Counted from the first letter of the stretch, positions 8,062 to 17,520 are shown. The stretch: 64,000 bases of DNA from Pseudonocardia hierapolitana (GCF_007994075.1 NZ_VIWU01000001.1:6634001-6698000), one strand, 5' to 3'. The notes: generated by a model from the letters alone, not told the origin. Numbers and translations: made by a program.

Positions 8062-9456
8062 ATGAGCGTCCTTGAGCAGGTCAAGAGCGCACCGATGAGT
8101 CGTGTCCAGGCCAGGGCGGTCGCCCTGTGTCTCGTGATCAACCTGGTCGACGGGTTCGACCTCCTGGTGACGTCCTTCGTCGGGCCGACGATCGCCCGTG
8201 AATGGGGCCTGTCACCGTCGCAGTTGGGGATCCTGCTCAGCAGTGGCCTGGCGGGCATGGCCGTCGGGGCGTTGTTCCTCGCCCCGCTGGCCGACCGAAT
8301 CGGTCGTCGTCGCCTGACGTTGGGCTGTCTCGCCCTGGCTTCGCTCGGCATGCTGGCCGCGGCCGTGGCGCAGGACCTCGGGCAGCTCGTGGTCTGCCGG
8401 CTCGTAACGGGCGCGGCGGTGGGGGCGATGGCGGCGAGCCTGCCGGTGCTGGCCTCGGAGTACGCCAACCACAGGCGGCGAGGGCTGGTCGTTGCGCTGA
8501 TCACCACCGGGTACGGCCTCGGCGCGATCATCGCCGGCGTCGCGACGAGCCTGCTGATGGGTCCGTACGGGTGGCGGGCGGTGTTCGTGCTCGGATGCGT
8601 CGCCACCGCGATCCTGTTCGCGGTGGGTGTGCGCTACCTGCCCGAGTCGATGGACTACCTCGTGATCTGCCGTCCTCGGAACGCTCTAGCCCGGTTGAAC
8701 CGGATTCTCGTCTCGATCGGTCACCCGCCGGTCGAGAGCTTGCCGCAGGCCGTGCCCGCTTCCCGGAAAGTGGCCCTCGACGCGGTCTTCCGCGGCCGCA
8801 ACGCACTGCGCACCGTGCTGGTCTGGATCGCGTTCACGGCGGCGCAGATGACGTTCTACTTCGCCAGCTCGTGGACGCCGGGCCTGCTGTTGCAGGCGGG
8901 GATGTCCGACCAGCAGGGCGTCAGCGGGGGCGTGCTGTTCAGCCTCGGCGGCGTCACGGGTGCGGTGCTGCTGGGGTTCCTCGCGATGCGTGTCGAGCCC
9001 CGGCGGCTCACGGCGGCCTACTTCCTCGGCGCCGCGATCGCACTGGTCCTCTTCTCGGTCTCCCTGGGGTCGCTGGCCGGCGCGCTGGTGGTGGCCGTGC
9101 TCGTGGGGCTCCTGCTCAACGGCTCGGTGTCGGGCATCAACGTCATCGTCCCGGTCCTCTACCCGGCCGGGGCACGGGCGACGGCGCTCGGACTGGCCGT
9201 CGCGGTGAGCAGGCTCGGTGCCGTGCTGGCGCCGTTGCTGGCGGGGTTCCTGCTGCAGGCAGGATGGACTCCCGGGTCGATGTTCCTGATCTTCGCCGGG
9301 CCGGCCGTGGTCGGTGCCGGCGCAACGCTGCTGCTCGCCCGCGAGTCGCTTCCCCGTGCGACCGAGGGGGGTCCGTCGGCTCCCTCCGGCCCGTCCGGAG
9401 TCGCCCAGGAAGCGGCGACGCAAGGCGTGTCATCCCAGGTCGGGAGGGACTCGTGA
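8062..9456 (+). CDS. MFS transporter, aromatic acid:H+ symporter (AAHS) type
   Basis: A 464-residue protein with 12 predicted membrane segments. The first helix holds DGFDLL (the AAHS D-G-x-D signature), followed by the loop motif PLADRIGRRRL. AAHS members such as PcaK, BenK and MhpT import benzoates, hydroxybenzoates and related acids. I start at the ATG at 8062, where family similarity begins; weak GCGAGG precedes it. The stop overlaps the next start (GTGA), coupling it to a truncated isochorismatase gene. Placement before the hydrolase-hydroxylase-HyuAB unit and a shared promoter box suggest it imports the substrate of that pathway. The substrate itself is not evident. Confidence 0.9.
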   Translation: MSVLEQVKSAPMSRVQARAVALCLVINLVDGFDLLVTSFVGPTIAREWGLSPSQLGILLSSGLAGMAVGALFLAPLADRIGRRRLTLGCLALASLGMLAAAVAQDLGQLVVCRLVTGAAVGAMAASLPVLASEYANHRRRGLVVALITTGYGLGAIIAGVATSLLMGPYGWRAVFVLGCVATAILFAVGVRYLPESMDYLVICRPRNALARLNRILVSIGHPPVESLPQAVPASRKVALDAVFRGRNALRTVLVWIAFTAAQMTFYFASSWTPGLLLQAGMSDQQGVSGGVLFSLGGVTGAVLLGFLAMRVEPRRLTAAYFLGAAIALVLFSVSLGSLAGALVVAVLVGLLLNGSVSGINVIVPVLYPAGARATALGLAVAVSRLGAVLAPLLAGFLLQAGWTPGSMFLIFAGPAVVGAGATLLLARESLPRATEGGPSAPSGPSGVAQEAATQGVSSQVGRDS

Positions 9457-9710
9457 ACGCACCCGTGGTCGACGTCGGTCGCACGGCGGTGCTCGTCGTC
9501 GACATGCAGAACGACTTCGTGGAGGTGGGGGCGCCGCTGGAGTTCCCGGAGGGCCGCCGCATGCTCCCGGCCACCCAGAAGGTCCTGGACGCAGCGCGCC
9601 TGCGCGGGATGGCGGTCATCTACGCCGCGCATGTCCACCGCGCCGACGCGGTCGGACCTGGGCATCCATCGGACCTGTATCCGCCGCTCGCGGCGGGCGA
9701 GCTGCCCTGA
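9453..9710 (+). pseudogene. Isochorismatase-like hydrolase, truncated after about 85 residues
   Basis: The GTG overlaps the transporter stop by 4 nt. The product begins like the cysteine-hydrolase/isochorismatase family: TAVLVVDMQNDFVEVG holds the first catalytic Asp, and an AAHVHRADAVGPGH region follows. It then ends after LYPPLAAGELP, where normal members run to about 180-220 residues with the catalytic Lys and Cys. Both later catalytic residues are therefore missing. The next promoter starts 36 nt after the stop, so the rest was probably lost by deletion. It may still be translated but should not be an active amidase. Confidence 0.8.
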
Positions 9711-9746
9711 GCTGGCGCGACCGTCGTCGGTGAACACAGGATCTGT

Positions 9747-9766
9747 TATAGCGTGCGTTCCATACA
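9747..9766 (+). promoter_or_regulatory. Shared promoter/operator element, copy B (hydrolase-hydroxylase-HyuAB operon)
   Basis: TATAGCGTGCGTTCCATACA, preceded by TGT (an extended -10 pattern). It shares 17 of 20 positions with copy A. The Shine-Dalgarno AGGAGG begins on its last base, so the leader is very short and any protein bound to the GCGTTCCATACA half would cover the start site. Confidence 0.65.
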
Positions 9767-9776
9767 GGAGGTGAAG

Positions 9777-10559
9777 GTGGCAAGCGTCTCGGAGGATGCC
9801 GGCCGGGGTCCGGTCCTCGTCCTGCTCCACGGCGGCGGACCGGGTGTCGACGCCGCGAGCAACTGGGCGACGGTGCGCTCCCGGCTCTCGTCCGGGTTCC
9901 GCTGCCTCGCTCCCGACCTGCTCGGCTTCGGCACGCAGATCGCGGGAGGGGAGGCCGGCGTCGGCGGGCTCCGCGGGCCGGCCGCCTGGGCCCGGGCCCG
10001 GGCAAGACAGGTGGTACGCCTGCTCGATGATCACGGGCTGCGGCGCGTGCACCTCGTCGGCAACTCGGCCGCGGGCGGTGCCGCCGCGCTGGCTCTGATG
10101 GCCGCGGCGCCCGGCCGGGTCGAGCGCGCCGTCCTGATGGGCGGCGCAGGCACCGGGCCGCTGCCCGGCACCGTCCCCTTCTACGACGAGCCCACGAGGG
10201 AGTCCATGCGCGCCGCCCTCGCCCGCCTGGTCGCCGACGAGCGCGCCCACGGCGAGCTCCTCGACGACCTCGCGGCCCGCCGGCTGGAGCAGGCTCTGCG
10301 CCCCGGCGCCGAGGCCGCCTTCCGGTCCATGTTCGACGACGTCGCCGACGCGCCGCGCGTCGACCCCGCGACCGTGCGCACCCCGGTCCTCGCCCTGCAC
10401 GGGGAGCGCGACCAGGTGAGCCCGGTCGACGTCTCGAGGCGTCTGGTCGACGCTCTGCCCTGCGGGCGCCTCGAGGTCGTGGCGGGGGCCGGTCACTGGA
10501 TCCACGTCGACCGACCGGACGAGTTCTGCACCCTCGTGGGGGAGTTCCTGAGCGCATGA
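9777..10559 (+). CDS. Alpha/beta hydrolase, C-C bond (meta-cleavage product) hydrolase type
   Basis: A 260-residue alpha/beta hydrolase. The oxyanion region LLHGGGPGVDAASNW is typical of meta-cleavage product hydrolases (MhpC, BphD, HsaD). The nucleophile elbow is GNSAAG and the C-terminal His lies in GAGHWIHVDRP. An unusual Ala-rich elbow replaces the common GNSMGG. The start is GTG at 9777, 5 nt after AGGAGG. It overlaps the hydroxylase gene by ATGA. Together with an aromatic hydroxylase and HyuAB it could cleave a C-C bond in a diketone or ring-fission product; the exact substrate is unknown. Confidence 0.85.
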   Translation: MASVSEDAGRGPVLVLLHGGGPGVDAASNWATVRSRLSSGFRCLAPDLLGFGTQIAGGEAGVGGLRGPAAWARARARQVVRLLDDHGLRRVHLVGNSAAGGAAALALMAAAPGRVERAVLMGGAGTGPLPGTVPFYDEPTRESMRAALARLVADERAHGELLDDLAARRLEQALRPGAEAAFRSMFDDVADAPRVDPATVRTPVLALHGERDQVSPVDVSRRLVDALPCGRLEVVAGAGHWIHVDRPDEFCTLVGEFLSA

Positions 10560-12196
10560 ACGACGAAGCCGGCAGTCACGAGAACCGCGTCGGTGTCCTC
10601 GTCGTCGGCGCCGGGCCCACGGGCTTGACCCTCGCCATCGACCTCGCGCGGCGCGGTGTGCCGTGCCACGTCGTGGAGGCGACGACCGAGCGGCCCGTGA
10701 ACCCTAGGTGCAACACGACGTCCGCGCGGTCGATGGAGATCTTCCGGCGGCTCGGGATCGCCGACGAGATCCGGCGCTCCGGCCTGCCCGAGGACCACCC
10801 GAGCTCGGTCCAGTACCGGACGACGCTGCGCGGCGAGGAGATCTTCCGCCTCGACCTGCCGTCCGCCGCCGAGGTGCTGGCCGGGGTCGGCAGGGACTCC
10901 TGGCCCACCCCGGAGCCGCAGCACCGGATCTCGCAGCTGTTCCTGGAACCCATCCTGGAGCGGCACGCGCGCGAGCTCCCCGGGCTGACCCTCGAACGCG
11001 GTACCCGGCTGATCGAGCTGCGCCGGCACGTGGACCACGTCGAGGCGGTCGTCGAGTCCGGCGAGCACGAGGGCGCCACGCGGGTTCTGCGTTGCGACCA
11101 CGTGGTCGGCTGCGACGGCCCCCACAGCGCGGTCCGGCGGCAGCTCGGGATCCGCTACCAGGGTGTGGACGCGATCCGGAAGTTCGTCTCGACGTTCGTG
11201 CGCTCGCCCGAGCTGGGGCGGCTGGCCGCACGCGACCGGGCGTGGACGTACTGGACCTACGGCCGCAGCCTCGCATCACTGATCGCCATCGACGGGGACG
11301 AGCTGTGGCTCCACCACGTCGCCTTCGACCCCGACCACGACACCGACGGCGAGGACCCCGAGCGACTGCTGCGAGAGGCCGTCGGCGGCCCCGTCGAGCA
11401 CGAGGTCCTCGGCGTGGTGCGCTGGACCGGGCGCCAGCTGGTGGCCGAGCGGTACCGGGACGGGCGGGTGTTCCTGGCCGGCGACGCCGCCCACCTCTGG
11501 ATCCCCGTCGGCGGGTTCGGGATGAACGCCGGCATCCAGGACGCGGCCACCCTGGGCTGGATGCTGGCGGCGGTGCACCACGGCTGGGCGCCGCCGGACC
11601 TGCTGGCCGCCTACGAGTCCGAACGCAAGCCGGTGGGGGAGCAGTTCGCCGGCGCGGTGGCCTCGGCCGCGCGGGCGTCCCTCGCGGAGGTCTCGCCCGA
11701 CATCCACCTGGCCGGCCCGGAGGGCGAGCGCGCCCGCGCGGCGCTCGCCGACCGGCTCGCGGTGACCGAGCCGCACCGGTACTCGCCCGACGGCTTCAGC
11801 TTCGGCTACCACTACGCGGGCTCGCCGCTGGTGGTCGGAGGCGAGGAGCAGCCGGTCATCAGCATGGGCGACTACCAGGAGCGGGCGCGGGTGGGCTTCC
11901 GGCTGCCGCACGCCTGGCTCCCCGACGGCCGGTCCGTGCTCGACGTGCTCGGACCCGACTTCACCCTGCTGCGGACCGACACCGGCGTCGACGTCGAGTC
12001 GTGGATCGAGGCGGCCGGCGAGCAGAAGGTTCCCCTCACCGTGGTCGATCTGCCCGCAGGTCTGCCCGACCGGTATCCGGCCGCGCTCCTGCTCGTGCGC
12101 CCGGACCAGCACGTGGCCTGGATGGGCGGCGCGGACGGCCGGCCCGACGAGTTGCTGCAGACAGTCACCGGGCGCGGGGCCGCCCACCAGCGGTAA
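10556..12196 (+). CDS. FAD-dependent aromatic monooxygenase (phenol/MhpA-type hydroxylase)
   Basis: A 546-residue class A flavoprotein monooxygenase. It shows GAGPTG at residues 18-23, the NAD(P)H/FAD DG motif (GCDGPHSAVRR) and the second FAD motif GDAAHLWIPVGGFGMN. A C-terminal thioredoxin-like extension follows, as in PheA, TfdB and MhpA. Such enzymes hydroxylate a phenolic ring with NAD(P)H and O2, often making the catechol that an extradiol dioxygenase opens. It overlaps the upstream hydrolase by 4 nt and lies 19 nt before HyuA, so the three are one transcript. The natural substrate is not evident. Confidence 0.9.
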   Translation: MNDEAGSHENRVGVLVVGAGPTGLTLAIDLARRGVPCHVVEATTERPVNPRCNTTSARSMEIFRRLGIADEIRRSGLPEDHPSSVQYRTTLRGEEIFRLDLPSAAEVLAGVGRDSWPTPEPQHRISQLFLEPILERHARELPGLTLERGTRLIELRRHVDHVEAVVESGEHEGATRVLRCDHVVGCDGPHSAVRRQLGIRYQGVDAIRKFVSTFVRSPELGRLAARDRAWTYWTYGRSLASLIAIDGDELWLHHVAFDPDHDTDGEDPERLLREAVGGPVEHEVLGVVRWTGRQLVAERYRDGRVFLAGDAAHLWIPVGGFGMNAGIQDAATLGWMLAAVHHGWAPPDLLAAYESERKPVGEQFAGAVASAARASLAEVSPDIHLAGPEGERARAALADRLAVTEPHRYSPDGFSFGYHYAGSPLVVGGEEQPVISMGDYQERARVGFRLPHAWLPDGRSVLDVLGPDFTLLRTDTGVDVESWIEAAGEQKVPLTVVDLPAGLPDRYPAALLLVRPDQHVAWMGGADGRPDELLQTVTGRGAAHQR

Positions 12197-12215
12197 GAAC
12201 CCACCAGGAGAGCAC

Positions 12216-14318
12216 ATGCCATACGCACTGGGCATCGACGTCGGCGGGACGTTCACCGACGCCGTCGCCTCCGACGGCGCCGGCCGGATCGTCTCGGCCA
12301 AGACGCCGACGACCCCGCCGCAGCGCGAGGTCGGCGTCATGCGTGCGATCGAGGAGCTCGCCGCCGAGCTGGGCATCGGCGTCGGTGAGCTGCTCGCGCA
12401 GACCGACTACATCGCGCACGGCACCACGGCCTCGATCAACGCGCTGGTCCAGGGGACGGTCGCCGACGTCGGGCTGATCGCCACCAAGGGGCACCGGGAC
12501 TCGATCTACATCATGAACGCCGAGGGCCGCACCCTCGGCCGCTCGGCCCACGAGATCCAGGACACCCTCCGGCAGCGCAAGCCCGCGCCGCTGATCCCGA
12601 AGTACCGCGCGCTGGAGGTCACCGAGCGGATCGACCACGCCGGCACGGTCCTGGTCCCGCTCGACGAGGACGAGGTCCGCAGCGTCGCGCGGACCCTGGT
12701 GGAGCAGGGCGTCGAGGCGATCGCGGTGTGCCTGCTGTGGTCGTTCAAGAACGGCGCCCACGAGCGGCGGGTCCGCGAGCTGATCCACGAGATCGCCCCC
12801 GAGATGTACGTGACGCTCTCCTGCGAGGTCAGCCCGCGCATCCGCGAGTTCGCGCGGGCCTCCACGACGATCATGAACGCACAGGTCGGGCCCCGCCTGC
12901 GCACTTACCTGACCCCATTGCAGGAGCAGCTGGAGGAGGGTGGGCTCAAGGGCCCGCTGCTGGTCATGCAGAGCGAGGGCGGCACCATCACGGCCGACCG
13001 GGCGCCCGAGCACGCCATCACGACGGTCGGGTCCGTCCTGTCCGGCGGCGTCATCGGCGGTCAGCGGCTGGCCGAGCAGCTCGGGCACCGCAACGTCATC
13101 ACCACCGACGTCGGCGGCACGACCTTCCTCGCGGGCCTGATCGTCGACGGGGCGCCGGTCATGGCGCCGGGCTCCATCGTCAACCAGTTCCCGATCAACG
13201 CCGCGACCATCCGGGTGCACACGATCGGTTCCGGCGGCGGCGCGCTGGCGGCGGTGGACGCAGGCGGGAACCTCCGGCTGGGCCCGCAGAGCGCCGAGGC
13301 GGTCCCCGGCCCCGCCTGCTACGCAGCCGGCGGCACGCGGCCCACCAACACCGACGCGAACCTGGTGCTCGGCATCCTGAGCGAGCGGGGACTCCTCGGC
13401 GGGCGCAAGCCGCTGCGGCTGGACCTGGCCCGCGAGGCGATCCGCGAGCACGTGGCGCAGCCGCTCGGGCTCACCGTCGAAGAAGCCGCGATCGCCATCC
13501 ACGAGGTGCAGAACGCGCAGGCGGGAGACCTCCTGCGCCGCGCCGTCGTGCAGGCGGGCTACGACCCCCGCGACTTCGTCGCCTACGCCTTCGGGGGCGC
13601 CGGCCCCGCCCACTGCGCCGGCTACTGCCAGGACCTCGGAGTGAGCGAGGTAGTCGTGCCGCTCGGGCCCGTCGCGTCCGCGTTCTCGGCATACGGGCTC
13701 GCGGCCTCGGACGTCGCCCTGAGCGCCGAGCTGTCCGATCCGTCGTCCTTCCCGGTCGACCACACCGTGCTCGAGTCCCACTACGCCCGGCTCGAGGCCG
13801 ACCTCGAGCGCGCCCTCGACCAGCAGAAGGTCAAGTTCCACGACGTGACGCTGCAGCGCGAGATCGACCTGCGCTACTCCATGCAGGTCAACGAGCTCGC
13901 GGTCACCCTCCCGGACACGGGGTTCACCCACCGCACCGGCGACGAGATCCTCGAGCGCTTCGAAGAACAGTACGAGCGCATCAACGGCTCCGGAGCCGGC
14001 TACCGCGAAGCAGGCGTGCAGGCGATCACCTACCGCATGCGGGCCAAGGCGTCCCTCGGCTTCCCCGTCGTGCTGCCGGATCTCGGGCGGGCCGACGGCC
14101 CCGACCCGGCCGGCGCACTCCTCGAGGAACGCGCCGTCTGCCTCGATTCCCAGATCGGCTTCGTGCCCACCCCCGTGTACGACTACGCCCGGCTCCGCGC
14201 GGGCCACGAGATCACCGGGCCTGCGATCGTCGACGTGCCGACCACCGTGGTCGTGGTCCCCGCCGGTGTGACCGGCCGCGTCGACCGCCTCGGCAACCTC
14301 GTGCTGCGCTACCGATGA
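12216..14318 (+). CDS. HyuA-type hydantoinase/oxoprolinase, acetone carboxylase beta-like subunit
   Basis: A 700-residue protein with an N-terminal ASKHA-type phosphate-binding start (GIDVGGTFTDAV), the hydantoinase/oxoprolinase core (VITTDVGGTTFLAGL, HTIGSGGGALAAVD) and the late AFGGAGPAHC motif. The family covers ATP-dependent 5-oxoprolinases, N-methylhydantoinases and the ATP-hydrolysing subunit of acetone and acetophenone carboxylases. It begins at an ATG behind AGGAGAG and precedes HyuB by 28 nt. In a cluster with an aromatic hydroxylase and a C-C hydrolase, a carboxylase role on a ketone is more likely than hydantoin hydrolysis, but that is inference. Confidence 0.88.
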   Translation: MPYALGIDVGGTFTDAVASDGAGRIVSAKTPTTPPQREVGVMRAIEELAAELGIGVGELLAQTDYIAHGTTASINALVQGTVADVGLIATKGHRDSIYIMNAEGRTLGRSAHEIQDTLRQRKPAPLIPKYRALEVTERIDHAGTVLVPLDEDEVRSVARTLVEQGVEAIAVCLLWSFKNGAHERRVRELIHEIAPEMYVTLSCEVSPRIREFARASTTIMNAQVGPRLRTYLTPLQEQLEEGGLKGPLLVMQSEGGTITADRAPEHAITTVGSVLSGGVIGGQRLAEQLGHRNVITTDVGGTTFLAGLIVDGAPVMAPGSIVNQFPINAATIRVHTIGSGGGALAAVDAGGNLRLGPQSAEAVPGPACYAAGGTRPTNTDANLVLGILSERGLLGGRKPLRLDLAREAIREHVAQPLGLTVEEAAIAIHEVQNAQAGDLLRRAVVQAGYDPRDFVAYAFGGAGPAHCAGYCQDLGVSEVVVPLGPVASAFSAYGLAASDVALSAELSDPSSFPVDHTVLESHYARLEADLERALDQQKVKFHDVTLQREIDLRYSMQVNELAVTLPDTGFTHRTGDEILERFEEQYERINGSGAGYREAGVQAITYRMRAKASLGFPVVLPDLGRADGPDPAGALLEERAVCLDSQIGFVPTPVYDYARLRAGHEITGPAIVDVPTTVVVVPAGVTGRVDRLGNLVLRYR

Positions 14319-14346
14319 GGACGGGCTACCAGTGAGGACGACTCCC

Positions 14347-16671
14347 ATGGCATCGACGATTCCCGGGGCGGACGAGTTCACCAGCCGCCCCCTCCCTCGC
14401 GCCGAGCTGCTGGCGCAGATCTCGCCCGCGTTGCCGCTGCACGAGATCGACGACGAGCAGGCCGAGCAGGTCGACGCCCTGACCTACGAGGTCGTCCGGC
14501 ACCGGCTCTGGGCGATCACCCAGGAGATGGGGGAGACGCTGCGGCGGATGTCGGGCTCGCACGTCGTCACGGAGTCGAACGACTTCAACTTCTCCATCTG
14601 CGACGAGCTCGGCGAGCAGGTCCAGGTCGGCACCTACAACATCGGCCTCATCGGCTCGATGGACCTCGCGATCACCTGGACGCTGCGCCACCGCAGCGAC
14701 AACCCGGGGATCGAAGAGGGCGACATGTTCCTGTGCAACGACCCGTGGATCGGCGGCGGGCTGCACCAGAACGACGCGGCGATCCTGGCTCCGATCTTCC
14801 ACGAGGGCAGGCTCTTCGGCTGGACGACGGCCATCGCCCACCAGGTCGACCTGGGCGGCCCGCGCCCGGGCTCGTTCAGCCCCTCTGCCCAGGACGTGTT
14901 CGGTGAGGCGCTCCCCACCCCACCGATCAAGGTCGTCCGGGGTGGGGTGCTGCAGCGCGACGTCGCCGACGCGTGGGTGCGCCGCTCTCGGCTCCCGCAC
15001 ATGGTGGGGCTGGACCTGCGAGCGAAAATCGCGGCGAACAAGGGCGCGGCGGAGCAGATCCTCCGTCTCATCGCCAAGTACGGCGTCGACACCGTCAAGG
15101 CGGTGATGCGCCGCATGATGGACGACGCCGAGCGCCGCCTGCGGGCGAAGCTCGCGGCCCTGCCCGAGGGCACCTGGACCGCGGTGGGCTACCAGGAGCA
15201 GTCGCAGACCGGCGACCGCGGTCTGCACGCGATCAAGGTGGCGATGACGAAGGAGCGGGACCGGCTGGTCTTCGACTTCCGCGGGACCGCCGAGCAGACC
15301 GGGATCATCAACTGCCCGTACCCGGGCCTGCGCGCCGGGATCGTCTTCACCATGCTGCCGCTGCTGGCGGGCGACATCCCGTGGGCGGCGGGCGGGCTCA
15401 TGCGCTGCTTCGAGATCATCACCGACGAGGGCACCATCACCAACGCCTCGTTCCCGGCCGCGGTGGGCAAGGGTCCCTTCGGACCGGCGTGGGGCGCGGG
15501 CAACCTCGTCGCCGAGGTGCTCGCCAAGATGCTCGACGCCGAACCCGCGCACCGCACCGACGTGCAGTCGATCTGCAACGGCACCACCGACCTGTGCGTG
15601 GTGTCCGGTGTGGACGTTCGCGGCGGCGGCAGCAAGGGGTTCGTCACGCCGGTCTTCGACGTCATGGCCGGTGGCTACGGCGCCCAGGTGCACCACGACG
15701 GGGTCGACACCGGCGGCCGGCTCATCATCCCCTCCGCGCGGGCCCCTGACGTCGAGATGACCGAGTACCTCTACCCGCTCGTCGCGCTGTGGCGCCGCGA
15801 GCAGACCGACTCGGGCGGGCCGGGTCGGCAGCGGGGTGGGATGAGCGGTTCGGTCTGCTATGTCCAGCACCCGGACCAGCACGGCACGATGTCGCTGGTC
15901 GTGTCCGGTACCGGCAAGGTCGCCAACCAGAACGTCGGCCTCACGGGCGGCTACCCGGGCAACTCCCAGCTCGACCTGGTCGTGCGCGGCGTCGACGTGC
16001 CCCGGCTCGCCGGCGCGACGGCCGTTCCCGCCGCCCTGGACGAGCTCGGCGGCGAGATCGAGGTCCTGCCCTGCGAGGGGGAGTCGATTCTCGGGCCCGG
16101 GGACGCGCTGTTCCTGCACTGGCAGGCAGGCGGGGGCTACGGCGATCCGCTGCTGCGTCCCGCGGAGAGCGTGCGCGACGACGTGCTGCAGGTGCGGGTC
16201 TCGGCCGCCGCCGCGCGCGACGTCTACGGCGTCGTCCTCCTGGAGAACGGCGAGGTGGACGAGACCGCGACCGACCAGACTCGCGAGAAGATCCGGCGCC
16301 GACGCGCGGTGGAGTCGGGTCTGCCCGACGCGTGGCTCGCGCCGATCGTCGAGCCGGACCTCGTCGGTTCGCGACGCCTCGACGACAACCTCGCCGTCCT
16401 GGACACGCCGGCGGGGCGGACCGTCACTTGCACCCACTGCGGCACGGAGATCGGGCGCCTGGACGGCGGAGACTTGGTGGCGGCGCTCGCCCGCCGCGAC
16501 GCCCCGCCCACCGATGCCGGACCCCACATCTGGCGTGACCCGTCGGTCTACGTCGATGCCGAGGTGGTGTTCCGGCAGCTCTTCTGCCCGGGCTGCCTGA
16601 CGGCCGTCTACTCCCGGGTCACCCCGGTCGACCATCCGCTGCCCGATGACGACTACCGGAGCTGGGCGTGA
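14347..16671 (+). CDS. HyuB-type subunit with C-terminal acetone-carboxylase-gamma-like zinc domain
   Basis: A 774-residue protein. Residues 30 to about 620 match HyuB/acetone carboxylase alpha (RRMSGSHVVTESNDFNFSIC; MFLCNDPWIGGGLHQND; WQAGGGYGDPLLR). The last 90 residues carry two cysteine pairs, C695-x2-C698 (CTHCG) and C747-x2-C750 (CPGC). They resemble the small zinc-binding gamma subunit of acetone/acetophenone carboxylases, here fused to the large subunit. The ATG at 14347 has GAGGA 8 nt upstream; a GTG at 14332 is possible. The fused gamma domain argues for carboxylase rather than hydantoinase chemistry. It ends the operon. Confidence 0.87.
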   Translation: MASTIPGADEFTSRPLPRAELLAQISPALPLHEIDDEQAEQVDALTYEVVRHRLWAITQEMGETLRRMSGSHVVTESNDFNFSICDELGEQVQVGTYNIGLIGSMDLAITWTLRHRSDNPGIEEGDMFLCNDPWIGGGLHQNDAAILAPIFHEGRLFGWTTAIAHQVDLGGPRPGSFSPSAQDVFGEALPTPPIKVVRGGVLQRDVADAWVRRSRLPHMVGLDLRAKIAANKGAAEQILRLIAKYGVDTVKAVMRRMMDDAERRLRAKLAALPEGTWTAVGYQEQSQTGDRGLHAIKVAMTKERDRLVFDFRGTAEQTGIINCPYPGLRAGIVFTMLPLLAGDIPWAAGGLMRCFEIITDEGTITNASFPAAVGKGPFGPAWGAGNLVAEVLAKMLDAEPAHRTDVQSICNGTTDLCVVSGVDVRGGGSKGFVTPVFDVMAGGYGAQVHHDGVDTGGRLIIPSARAPDVEMTEYLYPLVALWRREQTDSGGPGRQRGGMSGSVCYVQHPDQHGTMSLVVSGTGKVANQNVGLTGGYPGNSQLDLVVRGVDVPRLAGATAVPAALDELGGEIEVLPCEGESILGPGDALFLHWQAGGGYGDPLLRPAESVRDDVLQVRVSAAAARDVYGVVLLENGEVDETATDQTREKIRRRRAVESGLPDAWLAPIVEPDLVGSRRLDDNLAVLDTPAGRTVTCTHCGTEIGRLDGGDLVAALARRDAPPTDAGPHIWRDPSVYVDAEVVFRQLFCPGCLTAVYSRVTPVDHPLPDDDYRSWA

Positions 16672-16825
16672 TGCCCGGGAGGACGGTCGCCTCGTTCGAC
16701 CCGCCGGCCGGCGCTCCGGTGTCGAGGCGGCGGGACCCGGGGGAGCGGTCGCAGCACGTGGCACGAACCGCGGAGCATCAGGCAGGGGCGGCGTTCCTGC
16801 GCGGAGCCGTACCTATCATGGCTCC

Positions 16826-17443
16826 GTGGTGAGGGAACCGGGCTCGACATCGTCCACTGTCGGCGCGAGCAGCCGCGACCTCATCCTGGACGCGGCTCGA
16901 GACCTCATCACGAAGAACGGCTACGACGGCATGGCCGTCTCGGACCTGTGCGCGCAGTCCGGGCTGCCGGCCAGTTCGGTCTACTACCACTTCGGCAACA
17001 AGCTCGGTGTCCTGGCCGCGCTGTTGGAGCGCACCTTCGACGAGTTGCACGCGTTGTTCCCGAACCCGTCCTCGTTCGACGGTCTCGAGCCGATCGATCG
17101 CCTCGAGGCGTGGTTCACGGCGGCGTGCGACTCCCTCGATCGGCGCCCGGACTACCTTCGTCTCCTGCTGGCCGTCAGCGTCGGCCCGCACAAGGACTCC
17201 GAGACGGTGGGCGCCACCGTCCGGCGCATCCGCGACTCTGCGCACGCGTCCTGGGTGGACGCCCTCACCCCCGTCCTCGCGCCGCACGGAGACGAGGACG
17301 GCAAGGCCATGGTCGAGCAGCTGGCCGTCCTCGGGCGGGCCATGACCGACGGGCTGTCGGTGGCCAACAGCCTCGACGGGGCCACGTACAGCTCGAACGT
17401 TGCCCCGTTCGTCGCCCTGATCCGCGGATTGGTGCGACAGTGA
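16826..17443 (+). CDS. TetR/AcrR family regulator
   Basis: A 205-residue TetR protein. The N-terminal helix-turn-helix covers about residues 15-60 (ILDAARDLITKNGYDGMAVS, then GLPASSVYYHFGNK), and the ligand domain is variable. There is no Shine-Dalgarno. TATCAT ends 6 nt before the GTG at 16826, so the mRNA is probably leaderless. It follows HyuB by about 150 nt on the same strand with its own promoter and may be the regulator of the shared promoter boxes. That is untested: no copy of the box lies in its own promoter. Confidence 0.87.
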   Translation: MVREPGSTSSTVGASSRDLILDAARDLITKNGYDGMAVSDLCAQSGLPASSVYYHFGNKLGVLAALLERTFDELHALFPNPSSFDGLEPIDRLEAWFTAACDSLDRRPDYLRLLLAVSVGPHKDSETVGATVRRIRDSAHASWVDALTPVLAPHGDEDGKAMVEQLAVLGRAMTDGLSVANSLDGATYSSNVAPFVALIRGLVRQ

Positions 17444-17520
17444 GGCGGCCCGGGGCAGTGACGGGTACGTGACGTGCGCCGGACCGCAGTAATCGGCTCG
17501 ACGGAGGACCACCGGGGAAC

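Noticed and set aside
9453..9710. Functional isochorismatase
   Set aside because: Only the first catalytic region remains; the Lys and Cys positions are missing.
12165..14381. 738-codon open frame antisense to HyuA
   Set aside because: Product is Arg/Asp/His-rich with no family resemblance; it mirrors the codon bias of the strong HyuA frame.
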